Source: Apoda limacodes
Taxonomy: Eukaryota > Arthropoda > Insecta > Lepidoptera > Limacodidae
Reading direction: 5' to 3'
DNA length: 64,000 bases
Assembly: GCA_946406115.1 (NCBI GenBank)
Contig: OX291552.1
Location: forward strand, 2,728,001-2,792,000
The notes under the pieces were generated by a model, which worked only from the letters and a program-made list of their open reading frames with translations, was not told where the DNA came from and did not search any database. The position numbers and the translations under genes are program-made. Below are positions 47,060 to 57,392 of this stretch, in pieces; position 1 is the first letter of the stretch, and each line of letters opens with the position of its first letter.

Positions 47060-48270
47060 TGAATTGTACAAATAGCTATATTGTTTTGGAATAATGCTGT
47101 CGCAAATCAATTGTGACAAATCTTTTTTCTTCCGCTCTGAAATGGCTATATGCGAATTGTATGCAAGTTTCAAAACCACATCTTGAACATCGCCATTATC
47201 TCTCGTGATTTGCGCCCAGTCCCAGATCTAATTTTAATTGAAACTTCCGTCCAATTATCTTCCTCATACGATGTTTTGAATTCGTACTCATCTCGGTTTT
47301 TAAAAGAAACGAATCATACTGATTTCTGTCAGTTTGACAGCGTTAAGTAGTGAACTGTAGATGCACTCTTGAGTAGTGTTAGCCCTAATGTAGTGACTTT
47401 CGACTCGTGGAATTAAATTTATATGATCACGTACGGATTGTGTGATTTCTGGGTCCAAATTGGTCTTTAAATGCTTTCCACGACGATCGATTGGAACTAT
47501 ACCAATGTCACTGCATTTTGCTTGAATAACTGCTCGTAACATCCTTTCAACTATCGCCAAAGTGTTTAACAAGAAGGTTTTGCACATTCACATAGTTTTC
47601 GCTTCTACTGAAAACGTAAAACAGCAATTTGGTCGTCTTTATTTTGTTGCATTCATTTTCAAGCGACGCACAGAAACATTCAGAGTTTCTGCGCATGATG
47701 ACAGATAATCCCGTTTCCTTTGAAATGAACCAGGACTCCAGAAATTTTCAAACAATTTCTGCCTCTTTTCAGTCGTTAATTTTGTTGAGCAAGATAATCG
47801 GCATTTCTCTAAGCAAGGATGCTTCTTTTTTTGGTTTTCCTAAGTTTCCCAGTTTAAGAAACATACTGTCTTACAGAATTTTCAAGAGCTTCAATTCATT
47901 TTTTTTCCATTTGGTGACATTGCGTATTCTTTTTTTGCCTTTTTTGGCCGAAACCGAAGAATACGACCTCGAAGAACTAGAAGATGAATTGTCTTATTGG
48001 AATTCTAATAAACTGGATGAAGAGTCTAATGAAGAACTTGATGATGTTGAGGAACTGGACGGAAGATAACGTGGGCATTCTTGTTTTTGGGTATAAAGTC
48101 TTCATCATTGTCAGTTCCAGAGAATGGGTCGCTTTCTTGAGAAATATCTTCAGCTCCAAAGGTGTTTTTCTCATCAGAACATTCTTGAATTTTACCACAG
48201 GTATTAAGTTAGGCAAGATCAGCCACAACTTCCAAACAGGCTTAGGCTTTTAACTGATATTTTCTTTGCG
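47060..48270 (-). pseudogene. Decayed transposase-like gene of an insect multi-copy family
   Basis: Minus-strand order: an acidic piece with DFIP, then a Ser-rich linker (SSSSTSSSSSLDSSSS, about 48060-48010), a basic start KKGKKRIRNVTKWKKN (about 47950-47900), FENFWSPGSFQRKRDYLSSC (about 47735), and CKTFLLNTLAIVERMLRAVI followed by VPIDRRGKHLKTNLDPEI and HINLIPRVESHYIRANTTQE (47590-47360). It ends near SERKKKDLSQLICDSIIPKQ at about 47100. This order matches a large insect family I remember as uncharacterised transposon-related proteins; the catalytic part is not readable here. Several frameshifts and stops break it. It could not be functional. Confidence 0.65.
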
Positions 48271-49230
48271 CAAGTTGGAGCTGAAGACGAACACAACTCA
48301 TGATGGTTAATACCTGAAATGATTTAAAATTAGAGCCTTTTCTTTTTATATTTAAATATTTAAAAAATTATGTAGTGATTTTTCATATTTATGAAACTAT
48401 ACATATAATATTATATTATTATTGGTCTCTTTTTATAAGTATTTTGTGTAGGTATAGTAGGTATGTGATATTCTTTTTAGGTTGAATTTCAAATATATTG
48501 TCAAGACACTACCAGTTAGCTTTTACTTAAAGAATTAATCTCACATAATCAAAGGTTTACTGAAACACAGCTACGGAGTCAAAAATTTCATGTTCAATAC
48601 TATTAACCAAGTTACTATTAAACACTTTTTATCACCGTCGAGAGATAATGAAGGTGGAAGTGAATTATTATTTTTCTCCGTCTGGATGTTTAAATTTTTT
48701 TTTATTTGCGAAAGTCACAGGAACCTGGCCTTTAATGGCCCTTTCAACTAAATTTCTATTGTGATTACTTGCCATTTTTCTGTAAAATTATAATGTTTTA
48801 GTTGTAAAAGTTTAGATAATATTAAATTTTTATCAAAATTAAATAAGAAGCCAATTAAAACATAATAATGGTTAGGCGTAGTAGGTTAATTATTATTATG
48901 GTTATATAAAATACTTGAATGACAGTTATTCATTTTTTTAGGATAATTTAATGACGTAATTACAACGTAACTAACTACAAATAAAGTTGTAGGTTAATTT
49001 TATAATGTCAAGTAGGTAAATAAATTGTACTTACGGGAGCAAAAATTAACAGAATTACTACGAAAACTAAATCTAGTGCGATAATGCCTCTAAATACAAT
49101 CCAGTCCTTCCTTATTTTATAGTTTGGGAATATTCTGGTACTGAAATAGCATAAATTACAATTAGGTTGTTATTGAATAAAAATTAGTGTCGGACAACCG
49201 TCCGGAATCGTGACAACTTGTGCCTTTCAC
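48271..49230. other. No gene seen inside the 46.3-49.8 kb element
   Basis: AT-rich DNA between the transposase-like relic and the nested repeat at 49231. It may hold a lost N-terminal exon; none is readable. Confidence 0.35.
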
Positions 49231-49356
49231 TTTTTATGTCTGTCTCTCTCGCTCTTAGGCGGGCTAACCATGCCGCGTGCCTCTCACTCGCTCTCATTGT
49301 GAGCGCATAACGTGAGCGGAGCGTAACGCAGTTTCTTGAAGTGTCACCCGGCAAAC
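49231..49356 (+). repeat. Dispersed repeat, inverted partner of 1-116
   Basis: TCTGTCTCTCTCGCTCTTAG, GTGCCTCTCACTCGCTCTCA, GCGCATAACGTGAGCGGAGC and GTGTCACCCGGCAAAC are the reverse complement of the window start. Nested inside the 46.3-49.8 kb element. Confidence 0.75.
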
Positions 49357-50190
49357 CAATTTATAAGACGTTGTCACGTCAAAAAACTGAGACTAGCTAT
49401 GCTACTAAAAAGACACAATATACAAAAAGGGAATTGTTGCTTTTTAAATTGTCAGTTGCTTGCGTGCTATAATGACACTAATGCATATTTACGTCTATTA
49501 TACTTTAGGAATATAAAAATTTGAAGTCATAAATACCTGAACGACGATGTAGCCTCTGGAAACAACTGCTCACCGCGGGGGGTCATGCATAACTGACCAA
49601 TAAGATGTCTTTGCACCCAAGGCGCGTAACTTTTTGCACGAATGACATTGGCGCTCTCTAACGTACAGTTGTTGAATTATAAAAAAGACCTTTAAGCACT
49701 GGATGCATTTACATAAAGTGAAAGTTCTGGCATTGACAACTCAATTTTGGATTTTTTGACATTTATGACTTTAAAGAACTAGATGTGCGATATATTTAAG
49801 ACCCTCACAACAAACCCTTTCATTTGATATGAAAGTACAGCTTGCAATTTTTAACTCAATCTCAAAAACTCAATAACTCAATCAGTCCAGTAGATTTGGA
49901 GCAAATTGGCTATCTGTCTGTCACAGTGTTCCTTCAGGGGTTTCGCTGTTATTTCCTTCGGACGCACGGAATCCTACAGATAATTATGTAAAAACTTACA
50001 CTCAACTAGAGAGATTATTAGATGGTTAAAAATGAACGGAACACAATTTGTACATACCAACTCGCACTTATGTAGTTTTATTGTAAGCCCCGGGTCATAA
50101 GGAATTTATCATGAGTTCATGAAACATTGTGTTGTCAATCAAAATTTAGCATATATGCTTAATAAGAGATATCTAAACAAACCCAGGTAG

Positions 50191-50457
50191 TCATCCTCAC
50201 ACCTTAGAACCTAAATGGTAACATACGGTGCAGTTTCAGAGAAACTTCCTCCCGCGAACGCTTGGGTTGTGGAATGAGATCCCGGCCAAGGCTTCCTCTA
50301 AGGACTACAGTATGGGGTTTTTCAAGAAAGAAGTGATTAGATTTTTAAAGGTTCGGCAACGAGTGAGTTATGCCCCTAGCGTTGTATTCGTCCAAAGGCT
50401 GCGGCGACTGCTCTCCATCAGGCAGACCCTTAGCTTGTTAGCCACCTTCGTGGTTAA
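50191..50457 (+). pseudogene. LINE 3' end fragment
   Basis: Encodes QRNFLPRTLGLWNEIPAKAS then DYSMGFFKKEVIRFLK, the C-terminus of the common LINE ORF2, and ends GCTTGTTAGCCACCTTCGTG GTTAAAG. The frame is open for 90 codons, so this copy is less broken than the rest, but it is only the last part of the protein. Confidence 0.85.
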
Positions 50458-50504
50458 AGAAAATGTAGATTCAGTCAAACAATCAATTATTAGCCCCTAA
50501 AGAG

Positions 50505-50860
50505 AAAAGAGGAGTGTGTTTGTGGCATCGTAGCGCCCAAACCGATGAACCGATTTTAATTCAGTTTTTTTTTTGTTTTAAAGGTAACTTGATCGTGAGT
50601 CTTATTATAGAGGTATATGGTGAAAAAAAAATCTGTTCAGCCGTTTGAAGAGTTCAGAGCATCAGCTCTTTCATAGTCGATGAAGGGTTATGAGCAACTT
50701 CATTCAGACAGGTCCTATTAATTCGAAATGTGGTATCCTGTTACTTCAGTGACATTGCATGAATACAGTAGTATCTTGATTCGATGTTGCACCATCACCT
50801 GGAATATGCAGGATACTGAACTCTTACCAGTTTACAGCAGAGGCATCGTATTTAAGCCCA
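50505..50860 (+). repeat. Dispersed repeat D2, copy 1
   Basis: GCATCGTAGCGCCCAAACCG, TAACTTGATCGTGAG, CATCAGCTCTTTCATAGTCG, CACCATCACCTGGAATATGC and CTTACCAGTTTACAGCAGAG align in order with the reverse complement of 60850-61090. The first 90 bp recur at 54903. Non-coding. Confidence 0.65.
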
Positions 50861-51987
50861 TTACTATGGTCTTAATGAAAAGGTAAAATAGATAGATGGT
50901 TCTCAGGATCTGGTGATGTATCAGGAAAATGAATGAAATGATGATAAATAGGTTAAGGATTCTCAGTTTTTTTGTATTTGTTTAATCGATATAATTTTTT
51001 TTACCCATTTTATATAATTCCACTTGTTCATTTCTATGGCCAGCCAACGTATTTTCGTTTTTAAAAATAATTGTTGCTCTATCTTTTAGACCAAAGTAGT
51101 AAAATTTACAAATATGTATAAATTTGTTAACAAAAACTTTACAATAGTGTCGCTAGCTTTTTCTTAGTGGTGCGATTCGAGTGTTATAAGCTATGTGACG
51201 TCTTAATTCAATATGGTGTATGAAAAATAGATGGAAGAAGTCGAAAAAAAGAATTTAAATGAAAAGGGTCGATCACGTTTTAGATTTAAATTACATCGTT
51301 TTTGATATAATTTGGTTTATTCGTGTTTTAGTTTTTTAACTCCCACTTGCTCTATCCTTATAACGGTAATACACACATACAAGCTTCAAAATTAAAATAG
51401 CGTAAGGTATATTTAGTAAAACCCGTCAAGTGCGAGTCAGACTCATACATTGTTTGAGGATGCGGAAACCCTCGGTGCGTGAGTCCAACCAAAGAGTTTT
51501 TGTATCATTAGAAAAATTATGTAATGCAAATCATTTTATACAACCTTTCTAGACGAGCAAACTCAATAAACTATTTAATAACTTTAATTTTGTTTAAATC
51601 CAGAGGAGATACATGGCTTATACCATATACTTCATATTTACATATAGGACAAAATAACAAATCGAAACAATATTAAAAGTAAGTAAGTCATGTAAGTAAC
51701 GTACAACTTTATTGCTGTAGATGCAATTTAAATATTATGGCTCCTGCATTCTTACATTCGTCTAACGTTGCAGAATTTCACTGAAATAACGTAAACTCGC
51801 TCGTAAACTGACTTTATGTATTAATTTTATTAGTGATGTTATCTCTTGTTAGTATGCGTCGTAACAAACTTGGCGTTTTTACTTCGCTGCGTAATATTTT
51901 CACAGTTGTGAAAACCGTTCGAGTATATATATTCGATTATTTAGATTTCGCATAACAATATGAAAATATGATGATTGAAAAACCCTT
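50861..51987. other. Intronic, no gene seen
   Basis: AT-rich. A scrap of the GGGTTCCGTA family lies at 51420-51495 (CCCGTCAAGTGCGAGTCAGA, GGAAACCCTCGGTGCGTGAG). Confidence 0.4.
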
Positions 51988-52840
51988 CACCAGTACCAAA
52001 CTTCGGTATCTGTTTGTAAAGCACAGTTACAAAACTTCGGTCTCTGTTTGTAAAGCACAGTTACAAAACTTCGGTCTCTGTTGTATTTCTTACTTCTATG
52101 AAGATTTTGTGTGTTTATAAGATTGATGTACTAGGACTTTATAAGTCACTAGGAGTTGTATTAGGCACAGTTACAAAACTTCGGTATCTGTCACGCACAG
52201 TTATAAAACTTTAGTATCAGTTTGTCAGGCACAGTTATAAAACTTCAGTATCTGTTTGTGTGCCACAGTTACCAAACTTCGGTATCTTTGTGTCAGGCAC
52301 AGTTACAAAACTATATTTATGACTTTATCTGTTGTTATATCTGTATAATGTATGAAACTTCGGTATCTGTTCGTCAGACACAGCTATAAAACTTCAGTAT
52401 CTGTTTGTAAGGCACAGTTACATCACTTCGATATCTGTTTGTAAGGAACAGTTATAAAACACCAGTATCAGTTTGTCAGGCGCAGTTACCAAACATCAGT
52501 ATCTGTTTCCAGGCACAGTTATAAAACTTCAGTATCAGTTTTCAGGCACAGTTATAAAACCAGTATCTGTTTGTCAGCCACAGTTACATCACTTCGATAT
52601 CTGTTTGTAAGGAACAGTTATAAAACACCAGTATCAGTTTGTCAGGCGCAGTTACCAAACATCAGTATCTGTTTCCAGGCACAGTTATAAAACTTCAGTA
52701 TCAGTTTTCAGGCCCAGTTATAAAACCAGTATCTGTTTGTCAGCCACAGTTACCAAACTTCGGTATCTTTGTGTCAGGCACAGTTACAAAACTGTATTTA
52801 CGACTTTATCTGTTGTTATATCAGTATAAAAACAGTATCT
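51988..52840 (+). repeat. Large minisatellite (CACAGTTAnAAAACTTCGGTATCTG)
   Basis: About 20 units of 31-40 bp carry GGCACAGTTACAAAACTTCG GTATCTGTTTGT with many variants. A block of about 165 bp starting at 52432 (CGATATCTGTTTGTAAGGAA) is repeated from 52597. The spacer GACTTTATCTGTTGTTATAT occurs at 52321 and 52804, so still larger blocks were copied. Reading frames through it follow the repeat and are not genes. Confidence 0.9.
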
Positions 52841-53160
52841 GTTTTTTATTTTTATCAAGCTGGATAGTCCGGGTTCTGTTCCTTTTTTATAGGGTCTGGC
52901 CCTATAGTTTCAGACTCCACCTAAAATTATATTTAAAAATATTTTACTGTTACATTTTACTGAAATTGGTTTGTAACCTTAGTTCTTTACATGTCCAAAG
53001 AATTGGCTTAAGATCGTGTGGGTTCCGTACCACCATTCACACAAAAACGCAACACGCAACACAAACAAACACAAAAAGTGTGCCACTAAGCGCTCACCCA
53101 TCCAATGACTAACCATACCCGACTTTCTAAACTTTGAATATCTTACAATAAACAAATGAA
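52841..53160. other. No gene seen
   Basis: Unassigned intronic DNA after the minisatellite. Confidence 0.35.
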
Positions 53161-53578
53161 AAACAGTTGTTTCTCTTAATAATCTAGACTATTTTCGCCA
53201 GATAGCGCTGATACGGTAATTTTAGATGATAATGGCTTGAGCCTGTTTTACACTTGGTCGGTTTTTAGGGTTCCGTAGCCGTCCGTCAGTACGTCCGTCT
53301 GTCACCAGGCTGTATCTCATGAACCATGATAGTTAGACAGTTGAAATTTTCACAGAAGATGTATTTCTGTTGCCGCTATAACAATAAATACTAAAAAACA
53401 GAATAAAACAAATATTTAAGGGGGTTTCTTATACAACAAACGTAATTTTTTTGCCGTATAAGATAATGGTACGGAATCCTTCGTGCGCGAGTCCGACTCG
53501 CACTTGGCGGTCTTTTATATAATTTAAAGGATTAGTAATAGGGCTTCGTTTGCCCCCTTTGGTTACGGAACCCTAAAA
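53161..53578 (+). repeat. GGGTTCCGTA dispersed repeat
   Basis: CACTTGGTCGGTTTTTAGGG, TTCCGTAGCCGTCCGTCAGT and later GGAATCCTTCGTGCGCGAGT, CCGACTCGCACTTGGCGG and GGTTACGGAACCCTAAAAAG. The preceding GATAGCGCTGATACGGTAAT word is shared with 57963. Both ends show the family's motifs, in opposite orientation. Confidence 0.75.
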
Positions 53579-53999
53579 AGACAGCACGCAGCATAAAAAA
53601 AGGCAAGCACAGCAAAACAAAATCTAAAAGTTTGTACTTAACCTTCACAAATAAACTTCAATCAGCAATAACAATGTCGTTTCTCCAACTCAACTAAATC
53701 GAAAGCTTTACACTAAAATTACCTCAGAGAAATTGTTCGAAGAAACTTTTCATTTGCTTACTTGGCGGAAACTTTTACCAGAATTGATAACTGTTCGGGT
53801 AACTTCGGTAACAATTCGGGATTGAAAATAGTTTCAAAACTAGTGAAACTAAAAGTGGCACGCGCCGTCCGGGTTCAGGGTTCTTCTTTTAATTTCGGAG
53901 GAGGTCATTTAGAAGGGTATTTTGATAAAAAGAGTTTTCAAAGTTTTGATCTACCAATAATGAAATTGTGCCATAAAGTTTTCAAGTCGTCTTCGTTTT

Positions 54000-54140
54000 A
54001 AGGGTTCCGTCACACAAGGAACCCTTGTAGTTTCACCGTGTCCGTTTGTATGTACATCTATCTGTTTGCAGATAGTTCTTCCGCAGCTCAGAAACTATTG
54101 GTTTCAGAAAGTTGTAATTTGACATAAATGGTTCTTAAAA
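54000..54140 (+). repeat. GGGTTCCGTA dispersed repeat, 5' part
   Basis: AAGGGTTCCGTCACACAAGG, AACCCTTGTAGTTTCACCGT and GAAAGTTGTAATTTGACATA align with the start of the copy at 12806. Confidence 0.7.
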
Positions 54141-55374
54141 ACTTTTTCTCTCAAATTTTAATTTTGCAAGTTACCTATAAAAAGTAAGTATATAATAAGT
54201 CAAAAAAACGAGTGTGCTTCTAAAGTAATAAAATTTTGTCCTTAACCTTCACAATGCGTGATCTAAAAATCACAGCAATCTGGCTTTATACATACTATGT
54301 AAGTGAATTGTTTAAGACAAAATCGATTCAGAAGTTTTTTTAGATATTCGAAATAATTCTCATTCTACGAAATCCGTACTGAATACACTTGATCAGTTTT
54401 TTTTGCATAAAATTCTATAATCATTCTTTGGAAATACCTTTATGTATTAAAAGCTACTTAGAAGGTCATTGCTTAAACTCCTATAAAAACAAGAAAACCG
54501 AAAACTGCAAAACTTAAAAATGCAACACGACGGTGTCGTAAAAGTTATAGCCACAGAATTCTCTTGCTGCTGATACTCAACAAAAATATAGGTGTATAAA
54601 ATGCAATGCTACTCTAAAATACAGTACTTCATTTTGGTGCAAACCGGCTTACACACACATCCGCAAAGTTACACACACATACAGAACATGTGGTAGTGTA
54701 GAATGACCACTCGTGCGCAACACCCGTACACGGGCAAGCGAAGGGCAAAGGGAAATTTTGGCAATAATTTATAGTTTAAAACTTATTCCTTAAAAACTAG
54801 TGCATCCAGATTCTTTTTAAGTATATTTTCAATAACTAAACAACGAAAGTATCAAACAAAATTATATTTTCATTTCGGACGAAAACAGTTTGACGTGCGT
54901 ATTTGAGTATCTGTCTGAGGCATCGTAGTGCACAAACGGATGAACCGCTTTTGGTTTAGTTTCTTTTGTTTGAAAGATCACTTGATCGAGCCAGAAAGAT
55001 GGATAGACGAACTACACACAAAAAAGTTTTGATATTAAGAGCAAGGTATTTAACAAAAACAATGAAAGAAAAAAGTACGGAGTTGTATAGGTAGAAAAGA
55101 TGTTTTCCTGCGAAACTGCATGAGGTGAAGTTCTGAGGGGCGGAGGTTCGAGCCCAGCGTATCAGTAGGTCTTTTCTTAATTTTAGCACATAAATTATTC
55201 ACACCCCTAGCTTTTCGATGAAGGAAAATATCGTGGGTAAGCCCACATACGTCAAAAAGAGTCCACAATCCGCAGTGGGCCCGCGTGTAGACTATGGTCC
55301 ATATCGCTCTTGCCTAAGGTAAGATAAGAATTAGAACATGTTGAAGAATTAGTCAGAAAAATACAACTATAGTC
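54141..55374. other. Intronic, no gene seen; D2 scrap
   Basis: 54903-54990 (GGCATCGTAGTGCACAAACG, GATCACTTGATCGAG) is a truncated copy of repeat D2. Nothing else was recognised. Confidence 0.45.
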
Positions 55375-55510
55375 CTGCGTGACAGGAGGTGAGCGTATCC
55401 TCACAACACTGCTTGTGATGATGTGTATATGGACTAAGGTTGCTTCATATATATCCCATTTATCGTAAATTGCCCGCTTTAAAGAAATAAGCGGTAAAGT
55501 AATAGACTTC
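55375..55510 (+). repeat. Dispersed repeat D1, copy 2
   Basis: GCGTGACAGGAGGTGAGCGT, CACAACACTGCTTGTG and TGGACTAAGGTTGCTTCATA align with 35430-35560. Same orientation as copy 1. Confidence 0.6.
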
Positions 55511-56888
55511 GGACCTGATAATATATCCGTTTGCCAATTATTGTCTGACGAACAATAAGAAGAAATTCTATTTAGATTGTAGGTTCCCGTTGCGTTTTAA
55601 GTTTTAATACATGTATTTTCTGATAGAATCTAAGCTCAACGACGTTGTCCATTAGTCCCCGGTATATTAATTTTGAGCCGTTCTGAAAATAGCCAAATTT
55701 CGGTTTTCAAGCGATCCACGCTGAAACATTGGCAAACATCGTGGGAATAAAAATGTTTTGAAAACAGCAAACAGAATTATAAACCTACAGACAGACACAC
55801 ATCACAAAAGTAGACATAACGAAATTGGTAAAGTTCAATTGGTAGTCATAATTCGCGTTCGAGGTTACGTTGAAAAGTTCTTTATCTGATGAATCTGACA
55901 CGGTAATAATAACATTGTTTACTAGAAAATAAATCAAAAGTCTGTCAAAAAGGCGTGTTTTTATCTATGATTGGGGATCAGTTATTGATTTTGAATATAT
56001 TTTGGAGTCCTGAGCTTTTATAATGATGCTTCATACCCACTACGTTCGCATCCCGAGTTCCGCTACGTTCACGCAAGACAGATTTTTAGATAAAAAATTT
56101 TGTCAGTGTATTTTTTAATATATTGAGGGTAGTTTAATCACTCACCGACTGACATTCAAGCACTGTATGTGTGTGTGTGTGTGTGTGTGTATGTGTCTTC
56201 TAAAATTCACTGTCATTTTATGTTTGTGGGACGGAATTTTGTCGGTGGAACGTGGATGTTGCGGTGACCACCCTTTCGGGGATAAGTGTGATGGTATTAA
56301 TTTTCATTAATTATTAATTTTTTTTTGGAGGATGCAAACAAACATATTAAACTAAAATTTTAAGAATTTTATACATATATTGCTTCTTATCAAACCATTT
56401 ATTATTAAAAAAACTCAACAAGCTTATAAATAATAACATTACACGTGTATTTAGTGTATCGACTGTATGTATGCGCTAAACAAATTTAAGGATTGGTTTT
56501 GTCTGTGTAAGTGAATACGTTTGTATGTGTGTGAGAGTGTGCGTGTGTGTGTGTCGGTTACAATGTGTGTGTAAGCTGGGTGAGGCAATCATTATTCATA
56601 AGTACTAGAGGATGCATAGGGTCACTATACTGCACCTATAGGCCAATTGTTGAATAAATATATACACTTAGCAAATGAAGTTATAATTTCGTTAAACAAA
56701 GTAAAAAAAACATTTTTGTTTTCATTTCTTTGTTTCGATAAGTCTTATATAAGTATATTAACCTCTTGAAATAAGTATTTTTTAGTAATGTTTATGAGTA
56801 ATGATATTTATTATGAGATAACCAACTAACAAAAAATCTAAAAATGTCTGTTTTACCTGACTGCGAAGACATCAAAATCGATACATCC
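55511..56888. other. Intronic; GT simple repeats; no gene seen
   Basis: (GT)n runs lie at about 56166-56190 and 56523-56572. Otherwise unassigned. Confidence 0.5.
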
Positions 56889-56985
56889 GTTTAGGTGCTA
56901 CAATGTCACAGATACACACGTTTAGGTGCTACAATGTCACAGATACACACGTTTAGGTGCTACAATGTCACAGATACACACGTTA
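56889..56985 (+). repeat. 31-bp tandem repeat x3
   Basis: Three identical units starting TTTAGGTGCTACAATGTCAC and ending AGATACACACG. Identity between units points to recent expansion. Confidence 0.95.
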
Positions 56986-57044
56986 AACTAACAAACACTC
57001 TGTTGTCGTCAGTGGTTAAAAAGAGGGTGATTGATTTTTAGCCG

Positions 57045-57177
57045 ACTGATTTCTTACCTAACAACTGATTTCTTACCTAACAACTGATTTCTTACCTAAC
57101 AACTGATTTCTTACCTAACAACTGATTTCTTACCTAACAACTGATTTCTTACCTAACAACTGATTTCTTACCTAACA
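57045..57177 (+). repeat. 19-bp tandem repeat x7
   Basis: Seven exact units of ACTGATTTCTTACCTAACA head to tail. No variation was found, so it is a recent expansion. Confidence 0.97.
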
Positions 57178-57219
57178 ACCGATTCTGTTCAAACTTTGAG
57201 CACATCTGTGGTTTCTGAT

Positions 57220-57362
57220 GACACTACATTATAAAGTTCATCTGAAGATTTCAGACTATTTATTTTAAGATTATAACCCAAAATGGACGAGACGTTGTAT
57301 ACTTGCTAGCTGATCTACAAAGTATTGTATTATTACTTTAAAAAGAACTTCTTGCCATTGAC
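57220..57362 (+). repeat. Direct repeat A, copy 1
   Basis: CATCTGAAGATTTCAGACTA, ATACTTGCTAGCTGATCTAC and TTCTTGCCATTGACCATTAC recur in the same orientation at 58446-58588. Confidence 0.8.
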
Positions 57363-57392
57363 CATTACAAAGAGTTCTCGGAAACCTATTTG

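Larger units (their letters stand above)
46280..49795. mobile_element. Probable 3.5-kb DNA transposon with 39-bp perfect TIRs
   Basis: 46280-46318 (ATATATCGCACATCTAGTTC, TTTAAAGTCATAAATGTCA) is the exact reverse complement of 49757-49795. The pair encloses the decayed transposase-like gene at 47060-48270, and also the repeat at 49231, which would be a later insertion. TTAAG lies near both outer edges (46271-46275 and 49796-49800), but spacing differs, so the target duplication is unclear. That the TIRs and the gene belong together is inference from position. Confidence 0.6.

Noticed and set aside
47629..48069. 146-codon plus-strand frame with an acidic C-terminus (EEYDLEELEDELSYW)
   Set aside because: It is antisense to the transposase-like relic; the acidic run is simply the reverse of that family's Ser-rich linker.
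52639..53112. 157-codon frame at the end of the minisatellite
   Set aside because: Its first half follows the tandem repeat and the rest has no domain, splice sites or codon bias.
56889..57177. CRISPR array
   Set aside because: The units are directly adjacent tandem copies without unique spacers, and the genome is eukaryotic.
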